NCBI GenBank assembly: GCA_038496445.1
Contig: JALMLS010000248.1
Location: 1-30,632, forward strand
Direction: 5' to 3'
From: Trichosphaerium sp. ATCC 40318
Lineage: Eukaryota; Discosea; Flabellinia; Trichosidae
Length of the DNA: 30,632 nucleotides
Translations under genes and position numbers: made by a program
Shown: piece by piece, positions 9,189 through 17,415 of the stretch
How positions within the stretch are numbered: the first letter of the stretch is position 1
How the letters are laid out: each line of letters begins with the position of its first letter
Notes under the pieces: generated by a model
The model's database searches: none
The model's input: only the letters and a program-made list of their open reading frames with translations
What the model was told of the DNA's origin: nothing

Positions 9189-10021
9189 ATGGTAGGTATA
9201 AAGCGATTAATCGAGTAATTTTGGTACCGAGTGGCGAACAGCAATCCAAGGTTTAGATGTATTAATTTAAATTTACCAAGATTATGTTATTTTGAAAAAT
9301 TAGGAATATTGGGAACTGCAGATTATGTTTAATAGAGACAACTAGAACGTCTAATTAGAAATAGCATGTAGTGTACCTCTAGTATCAGGTTTAGTTATAA
9401 GAAAATATCTTTAAGATAGAGATTGCTAGAGAAAATGTAATGGAATATTTACTATGTAATCATCCGTTGGATTGTCCAATTTGTGATCAGGCGGGTGTTG
9501 TGATTTACAAGATATTTCTTTTATTTTTGGGATGATAGAGGAAGATACATGAAAAAAAAAAAAGGTCAGTATTAGGTTTTTTTGTTGAGAATTAACAAGC
9601 ACATATATGACAAGTGTATTCAGTGTGCTAGTGTGTTTTGTTTAGCTTAGAAGTATTTGGTAGTTTTGGTTTAGTTTTTTAGGTCGTGGCATGTTTTTAG
9701 AATTAGTACGTATAGAGAAAAAATAATTACGGAGAATTAACAACAAATTTTATAGCAGTATGTCCTGTAGAGCATTTACCTTGAAGCCTTTTGAGTTTGC
9801 GTCTAGAAAATGGGAGCAGTTGTTCAGGATACTTTAGATGTTAATGATGTGTTAGAGGAAATTTAACAATGATGTAATTTTTATATATATAGTTCGAACT
9901 AAAGCAAGTTAAATGAATTTTTAATATAGAATGATTAACTAATAAAGCAAGATTTGCGTTTACAGTTTTTATTTTAAACGGTTATGGGGATGTAGATTTA
10001 GGTTTTTTGACAAGAAAATAG
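9189..10021 (+). CDS. nad11: NADH dehydrogenase subunit 11 (75 kDa), iron-sulfur part only, cryptogene
   Basis: Iron-sulfur subunit of the complex I matrix arm. Fragments read [19 protein letters not shown], then [32 protein letters not shown] and [10 protein letters not shown] with the cluster-binding cysteines of the CxxCxxxxxxC type. Further blocks are [49 protein letters not shown] and LDVNDVL. They lie in changing frames, so single-base additions are needed throughout. The gene stops at about 10021, just before the next hairpin. The estimated 285-290 aa covers only the N-terminal ferredoxin-like and cluster region. The molybdopterin-oxidoreductase-like C-terminal half of full-length NuoG is absent here, as in several protist mitochondrial genomes. 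Start ATG 9189 and stop TAG 10019 are tentative. Confidence 0.9.
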
Positions 10022-10025
10022 AGAA

Positions 10026-10065
10026 AAATAAGATCAACTCATATAAGCGTAAGTTGATCTTATTT
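10026..10065 (+). terminator. 14-bp hairpin after nad11
   Basis: Arms 10026-10039 (AATAAGATCAACT core) and 10052-10065 pair around a 12-base loop, five bases after the proposed nad11 stop. Confidence 0.6.
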
Positions 10066-10074
10066 AATCTCATG

Positions 10075-10656
10075 ATGGTTATGACTATACAAATCGTTAA
10101 ATTTTACATTTTAGTATAAGAGTAGTTTTGATATTAAAGTGTAAATAGCATTAGAAATTTTATGAATAATATAGGAGTGTAATAACAGATTGTATTGTGT
10201 AAATTATAACAAATATGGTATTTTATTTGTGAATTGATTTCGAAATTGCTTTGTTTGATTGCTTTTTTATATGTTTTCTGATATTCGTTTAGAATTGCCT
10301 TTATTAGGTTACTGATTAAGAAAGTTTGATTTGAAAAACTAATGAAATATTTTACTGTTGGTTAGGTGTAAAGTCTATATACTTAGGTGTAATAATATAG
10401 GCTGTACTATAAAGAATTATTATATTTAGCTTTGGTGTAGGGCTAATTGTAAAGAAAGGTTCGCTGAAAAAAATCAAAATATGTTTAGTAGATGGGAAGG
10501 TATACTAATTTAAAAGAAGTGTGGTATTATACAACAAAAGTTTAAATTTAAATATAAAATGAGAAAGTAAGAATAATTTAGGAATTTTATAAGTCAAGAT
10601 ATTTCAAGGTTAATTTTAGTTTTTTAGGGTTATTAGGCTTGCAAAAAAAGGTGTAA
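10075..10656 (+). CDS. rps2: probable ribosomal protein S2 cryptogene
   Basis: The best signal is near 10430-10540. With single-base additions it reads LALV.GANCKERFAEKNQNMFSRWEGGILTNLKEV. This resembles the S2 core, where a VGTK-type strand and an Ala/Glu-rich helix lead into RWLGGTLTN. The 3' part (RYFKVNFSFLGLLGLQKK, TAA 10654-10656) fits only loosely. The 5' half is not assigned residue by residue, and ATG 10075 is simply the first plausible start after the previous hairpin. The expected product of about 200 aa is near the short end for mitochondrial S2. It is bounded by hairpins on both sides, which supports a single gene here. Confidence 0.55.
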
Positions 10657-10658
10657 AA

Positions 10659-10696
10659 AAAAAACAAATTCAAAGCATAATTTGAATTTGTTTTTT
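10659..10696 (+). terminator. 16-bp hairpin after the probable rps2
   Basis: Arms 10659-10674 (AAAAAACAAATTCAAA) and 10681-10696 pair perfectly around GCATAA, two bases after the proposed stop codon. Confidence 0.65.
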
Positions 10697-10705
10697 GGGC
10701 AAGGA

Positions 10706-10905
10706 GAATAAACAGAATAAATTTATTAAATATAGATTAAGTAAATTTATTCATCTAAATTATAATTTACGTAAAAATTTAGGGCGTGAGTAGATGTAGC
10801 GGTGCCAGATTGGTCTATACGGAAAAAGATGTTGATATTCTAATATAGAAAATGTTTTACAAAAAGTTACAAGGTAATGCGTCTTTTGAGTTGAAAAAAA
10901 TGTAA
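10706..10905 (+). CDS. possible small ribosomal-protein cryptogene (S14-like?)
   Basis: Between two hairpins the sequence reads NKFIKYRLSKFIHLNYNLRK and LGRE, then RCSGARLVYTEKDVDILI, KMFYKKLQGNASFELKK and TAA 10903-10905, with frame changes. The strongly basic start and an RC..(S/T)G.R block followed by a basic tail recall ribosomal protein S14. The match is weak and no clear start codon is present. Confidence is low. Confidence 0.3.
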
Positions 10906-10922
10906 TTTCTATTTTATTTTTC

Positions 10923-11045
10923 AATAATTTACTGTTGGTATATTGCTCAAAATACTATACTTTTTATGAAAATATACATATTATTAATATGTATATTTTC
11001 ATAAAAAGTATAGTATTTTGAGCAATATACCAACAGTAAATTATT
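10923..11045 (+). terminator. 60-bp perfect hairpin
   Basis: Arms 10923-10982 and 10986-11045 are perfectly complementary with a 3-base loop (ATT). This is the longest of the gene-end hairpins and follows the possible S14-like gene. Confidence 0.75.
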
Positions 11046-11275
11046 ATTGTATTTTTCCTAGGTAATGTTTTTTTTGTTGGGGAAAAATAGTTTTATAAAA
11101 AAGTAATTATGAAAAGAAGTATAATAAAGTGTTTTTAAACTGATTGTTATCGTAAGTTTTTTTATTTGTAATTACTTTAAGATAACAATGAATATGTTAA
11201 ATCGTCAAAATATTTGCGGCAACAGGTAGAAACAGTATAGTAATAGTATAAATTTTAAAAAAGAGTAAAAAAAAA
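11046..11275. other. spacer between the 60-bp hairpin and the atp9 fragment
   Basis: No gene is recognised. A 9-bp stem (ATTGTTATC at 11143-11151 with GATAACAAT at 11181-11189) is the only structure seen. Confidence 0.4.
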
Positions 11276-11416
11276 ATGGAATGACAAATAGTATTAGCAG
11301 CAAAAGTATTAGCAGCAGGAGTATGTACTGTCGGTGTAGGAGGAGCAAGTATAGGTATAGTTTTTTATTTGTTTTCTTATAAATATAGTTTTAATTTAAT
11401 GGAAAAAGTATATTAG
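11276..11416 (+). pseudogene. duplicated 5' end of atp9 fused to unrelated sequence (46 codons)
   Basis: The first 85 bases from ATG 11276 are identical to atp9 1839-1923, including the TGA at codon 3. The copy then leaves atp9 at the GGTATAGGTATAG repeat and runs on as VFYLFSYKYSFNL to TAG 11414-11416. The RNP loop and the proton-carrying glutamate are absent, so it cannot act as subunit c. The break at a short direct repeat suggests recombination or strand slippage. The preceding A-rich leader is shared too. It could be a dead fragment, or a promoter/leader cassette that drives downstream sequence. Confidence 0.85.
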
Positions 11417-11605
11417 AGTGAATAGGTTCTTTTGGTATTTATAATGTTGGGTTCAAAATATAAATAAAAGAGAAATATTGTGGAAAGTGTGATATTTATA
11501 AATATTTGATTTTGTAGGTTTAGGGTTTTTTTTTTTACATTAATTATTAGTTATAATTTATTTTTAATTTTAATTTTTATAATATTTTTTATATGAATAT
11601 TAACG
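11417..11605. other. A+T-rich spacer
   Basis: No gene is seen between the atp9 fragment and the hairpin before ORF2. There is a T run of about 13 bases near 11526-11537. Confidence 0.4.
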
Positions 11606-11656
11606 ATTTTTTTTTTGCTTTTTTATAACAATGTTATAAAAAAGCAAAAAAAAAAT
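11606..11656 (+). other. 25-bp perfect hairpin just before ORF2
   Basis: Arms 11606-11630 and 11632-11656 pair around a single base (ATTTTTTTTTTGC, then TTTTTTATAACA). It ends seven bases before the first ORF2 ATG. It may end the upstream transcript or mark the ORF2 5' end. Confidence 0.65.
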
Positions 11657-11662
11657 GTTATT

Positions 11663-12733
11663 ATGTTATGAGGAATGGATCCTATGGCGTTAGCTGTGGG
11701 AGGTATTGGGTATGTAGACATAGGTTTTGGTTTTGCAGCCACTTGTATTATAGGAGTAATAGTAGGCGTGATGGTGGTAGTAAATAGAAGATCAGCATCA
11801 GAAGAAGGAGAAAAAAATATAGAAGGAGAAAAGAAAGAAGAAGAAAAAATAGAAGGAGAAAAAATAGAAGGAGAAGAAAAAATAGAAGAAGAAAAAATAG
11901 AAGGAGTAGAAAAAATAGAAGGAGAAAAAATAGAAGAAGAAAAAATAGAAGGAGTAGAAAAAATAGAAGGAGAAAAAATAGAAGGAGAAAATATAGAAGG
12001 ATTAGAAAAAATAGAAGGAGAAAAAATAGAAGGAGAAAATATAGAAGGATTAGAAAAAATAGAAGGAGAAAATATAGAAGGAGAAAATATAGAAGGATTA
12101 GAAAAAATAGAAGGAGAAAATATAGAAGGAGAAAATATAGAAGGATTAGAAAAAATTTTTGATTGAATAAAAGAGTGAGAATTGTATAACAGTGAAAATT
12201 TAAAAATTTATTTAGAAAACAGTGTTTCAGCATTATCTAAAAAAAATGTAGTGTGTTATATAGACGTCTGTATAAATAGTCTGAAATTGAAATTAGAAGA
12301 ATTATTTGCTTATTTTAATACTAAAGAAAACATAAAAACCTTAGATTTAGAAAATTTAAGAGCAATAAAAAAAAATTTATATGATTTGATAGAAGTTTTT
12401 GACTGGCAAGCTACAGATGTAGGAAAACTGTCCAAGTATTTTAAGGATCAAATGCATAGATTTGTGGAGAATAATGCATCGCTATTAGAGGCCCGACGTG
12501 ATTTATGGGCAAAGCTTTTAGAAAAATATGGATTACTGCAAGATATATTATGAGGGATTGTTAAGTCTAGATCAATAATAAAAGAGGCAATAAAAAAAAA
12601 ATTATCAATATTAGATAAAGAAATAGAAAACAGATGAAGCGAATGATTTTATGAAAAAGGCGTTGATTTTTATTATTTTATAACCAACATGCTGGGAAAT
12701 ATATATGAATTTTTTTCTTATTTTTTTACTTAA
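11663..12733 (+). CDS. ORF2: intact 356-aa protein with one membrane helix and an IEGEK repeat array
   Basis: The frame is open from ATG 11663 (or ATG 11675) to TAA 12731-12733 with TGA as Trp (for example residue 168). No base additions are needed. Residues 9-40 form a glycine-rich hydrophobic segment (VGGIGYVDIGFGFAATC, IIGVIVGVMVVV) followed by NRR, so a single membrane anchor is likely. About residues 50-164 are a charged repeat built on 5-6-residue units IEGEK, IEGEN, IEEEK, IEGVEK and IEGLEK. The last four copies form 16-residue super-units. Residues 165-356 are a non-repetitive, mostly helical, Trp-containing region. I recognise no family. The gene is bracketed by hairpins at 11606-11656 and 12713-12766, which suggests an inserted cassette or simply hairpin-punctuated transcription. 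Confidence 0.83.
11815..12155 (+). repeat. hierarchical tandem repeat inside ORF2
   Basis: A 15-base unit ATAGAAGGAGAAAAA and 18-base variants (with GTA or TTA inserted) are tandemly repeated. At the 3' end they assemble into 48-base super-repeats: two of type IEGEK-IEGEN-IEGLEK, then two of type IEGEN-IEGEN-IEGLEK. Two 48-base copies of IEGEK-IEEEK-IEGVEK lie upstream. The nested order points to repeated unequal exchange or replication slippage that kept the frame. Confidence 0.9.
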
Positions 12734-12766
12734 ACTACTTATAGTTTAAGTAAAAAAATAAGAAAA
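12713..12766 (+). terminator. 25-bp hairpin spanning the end of ORF2
   Basis: Arms 12713-12737 and 12742-12766 pair perfectly (TTTTCTTATTTTTTTACTTA onward) with a 4-base loop. The ORF2 stop codon at 12731-12733 lies in the left arm. Confidence 0.72.
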
Positions 12767-12943
12767 GTGTGTAAATTTTGAAAAAAAAGAATGTTATTTG
12801 TATTATAAATGAATATTTAAAAAAGATAGTTATTTGTTTATAATTTTTTATAGTTTCAAGGGAAGAAGCGAAATTAAAAATAAATTAAGTTCTTTATTTT
12901 ATTTTTTTTGTTTTTTAGTAATTTTAAATATATTAATAAAATA
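12767..12943. other. A+T-rich spacer before nad1
   Basis: Low-complexity sequence with long T runs. No gene is seen. Confidence 0.4.
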
Positions 12944-13877
12944 ATGTTAGTTATTTTAAAGTTTATTATTTTATTATTTTAATGTTTCCGTTTATTTTTG
13001 CGGAGCATTATTAACTTTATGGAAAGAAAAGTTATGGCTGGTATCAAAGAAGGAAAGGACCTATGTAGTAGGTTTATATGGTTTATTACAGCCATAGCTG
13101 ATGGGTTGAAATGATTTGAAAAGAAACAATAATTCCTCAATACGCTATGGTATTTTATTTGTTTTTGCTCCTTGTGGTTGTTATTTTTATCTTAGTTCTT
13201 TTATCCTTATTACCTTTGTCTTTTAAAATGTAATCATAGATATAGATATAGTTTGATGTTGATATTTGTTATATCGTCATTAGGTGTTTATGTTTAATTT
13301 TTGCGGGTTGGGCAAGTAACTCAAAATATGCTTTTTTAGTGCAATAAGAGCTGCTGCCCAAATGATTTCTTATGAGTTCCTTTTGGTTTAGTTATTATTA
13401 TATTGGTGCTTGAGCAGGTACGTTAAATCTTATAAGTGTAGTTAATTTACAAAAGATACTATTTTATTTTTATATGCGCCTGAGCGGCAATAATTTTTAT
13501 AGTGACAATATTAGCAGAGACTAATAGGCCACCTTTCGCAGATTTACCAGAGGCAGAAGGTGAATTAGTGTCTGTTATAATGTTGAATATTCTTCATGGG
13601 TTTTGTTTGTTTTTTTCTTTCTGATATATAAACATGATTATATTAAGTATTTTGTTTGCCAATTTATTTCTTGGCGAAATATTTTTTTTTATAATGATTT
13701 GTGGAAGGAATTCCTATTTTTTGTATATTAAAAGTTTATTAATAATGCTTATGTTTATTTGGTTAGAGCTTCATTACCTAGATATAGATATGATCATTTA
13801 ATGAGTTTAGGTGAAAAACTTTGTTACCTATAACGGTAGGGTTTTATTGTTTAATAGTGAATAGCTTTGGGAGGTAA
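12944..13877 (+). CDS. nad1: NADH dehydrogenase subunit 1 cryptogene, needs inserted nucleotides
   Basis: Membrane subunit of complex I at the quinone-access site. From ATG 12944 the text reads MLVILKFIILLF, MFPFIF, ALLTL, MERKVMAGI, GLYGLLQP and ADGL. Then come FAGWASNSKYAFL, AIRAAAQMISYE, VPFGLVIIILVL, AGTLNL, AAIIFIVTILAETNRPPF, ADLPEAEGELVS and NVEY. The end is [41 protein letters not shown], TAA 13875-13877. The ETNRPPF and ASLPRYRYD blocks are diagnostic. Single-base additions are needed about every 30 bases, for instance just before the MERK block. The predicted product of about 320 aa is normal. It is the first gene of a tight nad1-nad9-nad4L cluster. Confidence 0.94.
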
Positions 13878-13909
13878 GTAATTTTATATGGTAGTTTTTT
13901 AGGTTAATT

Positions 13910-14452
13910 ATGCGTTGAATTAGAGAGTTTTTGCTTTTGAATTTATTTTAGGTCTTTTATTAAATCTTTTGGACATATTTAAGAACTTTTATAGGATCTT
14001 GTAAAGATATGGCGATTTGTGGTTTTTATTTTTTTGGTTAAAATTAAGTGAGCGCATGCTGAAAATCATTGTTAGATATTTTTGTGTAGATAATAGTGCA
14101 GCTGCTGTAAATTGAAGGTAGCTTACGTTTTTTCAAGTTTATTTAAAATCGTAGAATAAGATTAGAAGGTTTTGCATATAAAAAAAGAGGTAGTTTATTT
14201 ACATCGTGTAAAATTTTTAGATCAGGTTTGTGGTTAGAAAGAGAGCGCAAGATTTATTTGGCGTATACTTTTCGGGAATGTAGATATGCGTAGAATTTTA
14301 TTAGACTATACTTTTAGAGGTTTCCTTTAAGAAAGGATTTTCCATTAACAGGTTATTATGAGTGAGATATGATGATCAAGGAAAGGTATAGTTTATGAAC
14401 GGTAGAGCTAACACAGGATTATCGCATGTTTGATTTTGATATGAATGAGTAG
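13910..14452 (+). CDS. nad9: NADH dehydrogenase subunit 9 (30 kDa) cryptogene
   Basis: Hydrophilic complex I subunit of the matrix arm. The diagnostic 3' half reads [72 protein letters not shown] and TAG 14450-14452, with single bases missing between blocks. This includes the family signature [17 protein letters not shown]. The N-terminal half is poorly conserved in this family and I cannot align it by eye. ATG 13910 is tentative (ATG 13888 is an alternative). The size after additions, about 185-195 aa, is typical. The gap after nad1 is only some 30 bases. Confidence 0.9.
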
Positions 14453-14482
14453 AAAAAATGTGAAGATAAAAAATTAAAGAAA

Positions 14483-14750
14483 ATGGTAATTTTAGATTAT
14501 TGTTGTGTATTTTTACATCATCGGGGTTATAATAACTTCCAAAGTATATTAGAAATGTTAATAAGTTTAGAGTTATTAGAGTTTTAATCTACGTTCTTGC
14601 TTTGGTTTTGCAGTCGTAACGGATATTTCTGTAGGTGTATATTAGGTATCATCATAATTATAGGAGCAGCAGCCCAATCGCGATTGGACTGGCGATATTG
14701 TGACAATATCGCGAACTTTAAAAAGTGTTTCAGTAGATATGTATCTTTAA
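14483..14750 (+). CDS. nad4L: NADH dehydrogenase subunit 4L cryptogene
   Basis: Small three-helix membrane subunit of complex I. Starting at ATG 14483 it reads MVILDYCCVFL, SSG, IITSK, ILEMLISLELLEF, then FGFAVVTDISVG, GIIIIIGAAAQS, IGLAILWQYRE, LKSVSVDMYL and TAA 14748-14750. The (A/G)AAxxAIGLAI block and the conserved Glu pair in MLISLELLE identify the family. About eight single-base additions give some 91 aa, the normal size. A 63-codon open frame beginning at 14597 runs through the same region but mixes frames, so it is not the gene. It follows nad9 by 30 bases. Confidence 0.88.
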
Positions 14751-15069
14751 TAAAAGTTAAATGTTTATTTTTAAAGAATTTAGTTTAAGATTAAAAATAA
14801 AGTAAATAATCTATTTGTTAAAAGTACTGGTGTTATTTAGTCTTTTTATTATCGTTATTTTATGTAGATAGTGCAATATTGATAAAGATGATATTTTTGA
14901 AAAATTATTAGAAATTTAAAATTTAAGCCGAGTTTATTCAAGTCAGAATTTAGTTTGGATAATTTTATAGAAGTAATATTAATATTTTAGAAGGATTAAT
15001 AAAAATACGTTGCAAATAAAAATATAGAATGTTTAAAGAATTTGTTTAAATGTAATTTTTATTAGCGGG
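14751..15069. other. unassigned stretch after nad4L
   Basis: Possible cryptogene, since it precedes a strong hairpin as other genes do. The only readable fragments are short and hydrophobic (VFLLSLFYVDSAILIKM). No family is recognised. Confidence 0.3.
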
Positions 15070-15164
15070 ATTATTGAATGGCAAAGATTACGCAATTTAA
15101 GTTAGTAAAATCTACGTCGTAGATTTTACTAACTTAAATTGCGTAATCTTTGCCATTCAATAAT
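15070..15164 (+). terminator. 47-bp perfect hairpin
   Basis: Arms 15070-15116 and 15118-15164 are perfectly complementary around one base (left arm begins ATTATTGAATGGCAAAGATT). It is a gene-end hairpin by analogy. Confidence 0.7.
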
Positions 15165-15519
15165 TTAATAAATTATTCAGGTGTAATATAGGAGGTAGGA
15201 AATAAAAATAAAAATTATATAAAATATCAGGAAAATAAGGCATCTTTATGTTGTTGATATTTAATTTTATTTATTTTTTATTTTTTTTTATTTTTTTTAT
15301 TATATTATATTATATTTTTATACTATATAGTTTTATAATTTTAACTTCAGTGAATTTAAGAACGTAAAAATTTAAAATAACATGCGATGGTTAGATTTAG
15401 TGAAAAGGATCAACAAATAGTTTATTTAGTTATAGAACGCGTATGTAACTTCTTTAATAAAAAAAGAAAAAAAATTCGTGCGGTGATTTGTATTTTAAAA
15501 TATATATGTGATTAAAGGA
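15165..15519 (+). other. unassigned, possibly a small basic cryptogene ending near 15515
   Basis: The 3' part reads MRWLDLVKRI and then, in another frame, an unbroken basic stretch NKKRKKIRAVICILKYICD with TAA 15513-15515, five bases before a hairpin. This layout matches the other gene ends. A small ribosomal protein is plausible but I cannot name it. Confidence 0.35.
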
Positions 15520-15550
15520 GCAAAATAGTGGAGTCCTTCTACTATTTTGC
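15520..15550 (+). terminator. 10-bp hairpin
   Basis: GCAAAATAGT (15520-15529) pairs with ACTATTTTGC (15541-15550) around an 11-base loop. Confidence 0.5.
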
Positions 15551-15569
15551 AGTTGCTTTTAGGCGTTCA

Positions 15570-15615
15570 CACCGTTCTTTTGCCTAAAACAGTTGTTTTA
15601 GGCAAAAGAACGGTG
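15570..15615 (+). terminator. 22-bp hairpin
   Basis: Arms 15570-15591 (CACCGTTCTTTTGCCTAAAA onward) and 15594-15615 pair perfectly with a 2-base loop. It is notably less A+T-rich than the other hairpins. It forms a tandem pair with the hairpin at 15520. Confidence 0.65.
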
Positions 15616-16471
15616 CAGTACCCATGTATGTTAATGAGCGGAAAAGAGAACAATGGTAGTGTTCTGGTTACCAGAAATGTAAAGCCTAGGTTCAGTTATA
15701 GCAATTAGCAGGTGAATTATTAAAGGCATCCATAGGGCAGGGATTTGTAATTTGGAAAAAAAAAAATGCTTATTGAGGGGTTACCTATAGGCACCAAAGT
15801 TTTCGTTTATTTATAGGGGGGTAAGAGTAAATATAAGGATAGACGTAATTTAAAAATAAATATAAATATTAAAAATGATAAAAGTAAAGCGCTGGTGAAT
15901 CAATTATTTGTAGATTGAATATTTTTTGGTTCTTTAAAGAAGATACAAATTATTTAAGTGGTTGGTGTATTTTAGAGAATCCTATAAAATGTGTATTTTA
16001 GAAATGGATATATGTTTCAAGGATTTCATATATAAATAAATTAATAAGATGAGGTTTAGAGAGAGAGGTGCCGTGTTGTTTGCGAATTACGCGTTATTTT
16101 TAGAAGGTTAACTAAGCAGCTGCATATTTATGTGACAACCTTATGTAGCAGTGCGTGAAGAGAAGGAACTTTAACAAATTTTAGGTTATAGTAAGATGAT
16201 GGGTTTATTGATAACAGAGATGCTAGAGCAAGTGATAAATTTGGAGAACAGTTAGAAGGTTACAAATGCGTTATAAATTACCTGTTGAGTGTTTTTAAGT
16301 GCAGCTTGAAGAGTTTAAATATGTACGGGAATCAAGGGGTGTTAGGGTTCCGTCGGTAGTGTTGTTAGTTCAGATGGGTTAGTTCAGTGGTGGATTGTTG
16401 TTTAGCAGGGACACAAAAACATTTAAAAGTCAGTATTATTTTAACAGTTGGATGTTGATTATGTATATATA
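15616..16471 (+). other. unassigned, probably coding stretch up to the palindrome apex
   Basis: Base composition is richer in G than the spacers, and coding-like fragments occur in several frames: MSGKENNGSVLVTRNVK near 15632, AGESIIC / VNQLFVDWIFFGSL near 15895, NRDARASDKFGEQLE near 16213 and EFKYVRESRGVRVPSVVL near 16309. The length of about 850 bases would suit a ribosomal protein such as S3 or L2. The DA....GEQLE piece faintly recalls the S3 C-terminal domain, but I cannot support a name. Confidence 0.3.
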
Positions 16472-16559
16472 GAAAAGCAAAAAAAATAATATATAGGGGT
16501 GTAAATTTAAAATTTAGGAATTTTAAATTTACAAGTTGATTTAATTTTTTTTTGCTTTT
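16472..16559. repeat. imperfect apex of the palindrome
   Basis: The strict mirror stops at 16471/16560. The 88 bases between are still partly self-complementary: GTAAATTTAAAATT (16501-16514) pairs with 16519-16532 around TAGG, but on a symmetry axis shifted by one base. The flanks (AAAAGCAAAAAAAATAAT versus the reverse complement of TTAATTTTTTTTTGCTTTTT) are similar with scattered differences. Confidence 0.8.
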
Positions 16560-17415
16560 TATATATACATAATCAACATCCAACTGTTAAAATAATACTG
16601 ACTTTTAAATGTTTTTGTGTCCCTGCTAAACAACAATCCACCACTGAACTAACCCATCTGAACTAACAACACTACCGACGGAACCCTAACACCCCTTGAT
16701 TCCCGTACATATTTAAACTCTTCAAGCTGCACTTAAAAACACTCAACAGGTAATTTATAACGCATTTGTAACCTTCTAACTGTTCTCCAAATTTATCACT
16801 TGCTCTAGCATCTCTGTTATCAATAAACCCATCATCTTACTATAACCTAAAATTTGTTAAAGTTCCTTCTCTTCACGCACTGCTACATAAGGTTGTCACA
16901 TAAATATGCAGCTGCTTAGTTAACCTTCTAAAAATAACGCGTAATTCGCAAACAACACGGCACCTCTCTCTCTAAACCTCATCTTATTAATTTATTTATA
17001 TATGAAATCCTTGAAACATATATCCATTTCTAAAATACACATTTTATAGGATTCTCTAAAATACACCAACCACTTAAATAATTTGTATCTTCTTTAAAGA
17101 ACCAAAAAATATTCAATCTACAAATAATTGATTCACCAGCGCTTTACTTTTATCATTTTTAATATTTATATTTATTTTTAAATTACGTCTATCCTTATAT
17201 TTACTCTTACCCCCCTATAAATAAACGAAAACTTTGGTGCCTATAGGTAACCCCTCAATAAGCATTTTTTTTTTTCCAAATTACAAATCCCTGCCCTATG
17301 GATGCCTTTAATAATTCACCTGCTAATTGCTATAACTGAACCTAGGCTTTACATTTCTGGTAACCAGAACACTACCATTGTTCTCTTTTCCGCTCATTAA
17401 CATACATGGGTACTG
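16560..17415 (-). other. mirror copy of the unassigned coding-like stretch 15616-16471
   Basis: Exact reverse complement of the left-arm stretch, with the same unassigned fragments. An apparent open frame at 16365-16583 on - crosses the apex and is an accident of the palindrome. Confidence 0.3.

Noticed and set aside
11815-12155. CRISPR-like regular repeat
   Set aside because: The units are contiguous, coding and without spacers, so this is a protein-level tandem repeat.
11748-12233. Leu/Phe-rich 161-codon frame on - opposite ORF2
   Set aside because: It is the antisense of the A-rich repeat array. The + frame has the non-repetitive start and C-terminal region and a proper end.
14597-14788. 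63-codon open frame
   Set aside because: It mixes frames of nad4L. The conserved IGLAI block is only restored by adding a base.
15616-15720. Ribosomal protein L2 start (SGKENNGSVLVTR)
   Set aside because: The resemblance to SGRNN-G--TVRHR does not continue into the GGGHK block, so no name was given.
16365-16583. 72-codon frame on - across the apex
   Set aside because: It spans the palindrome junction and has no family features.
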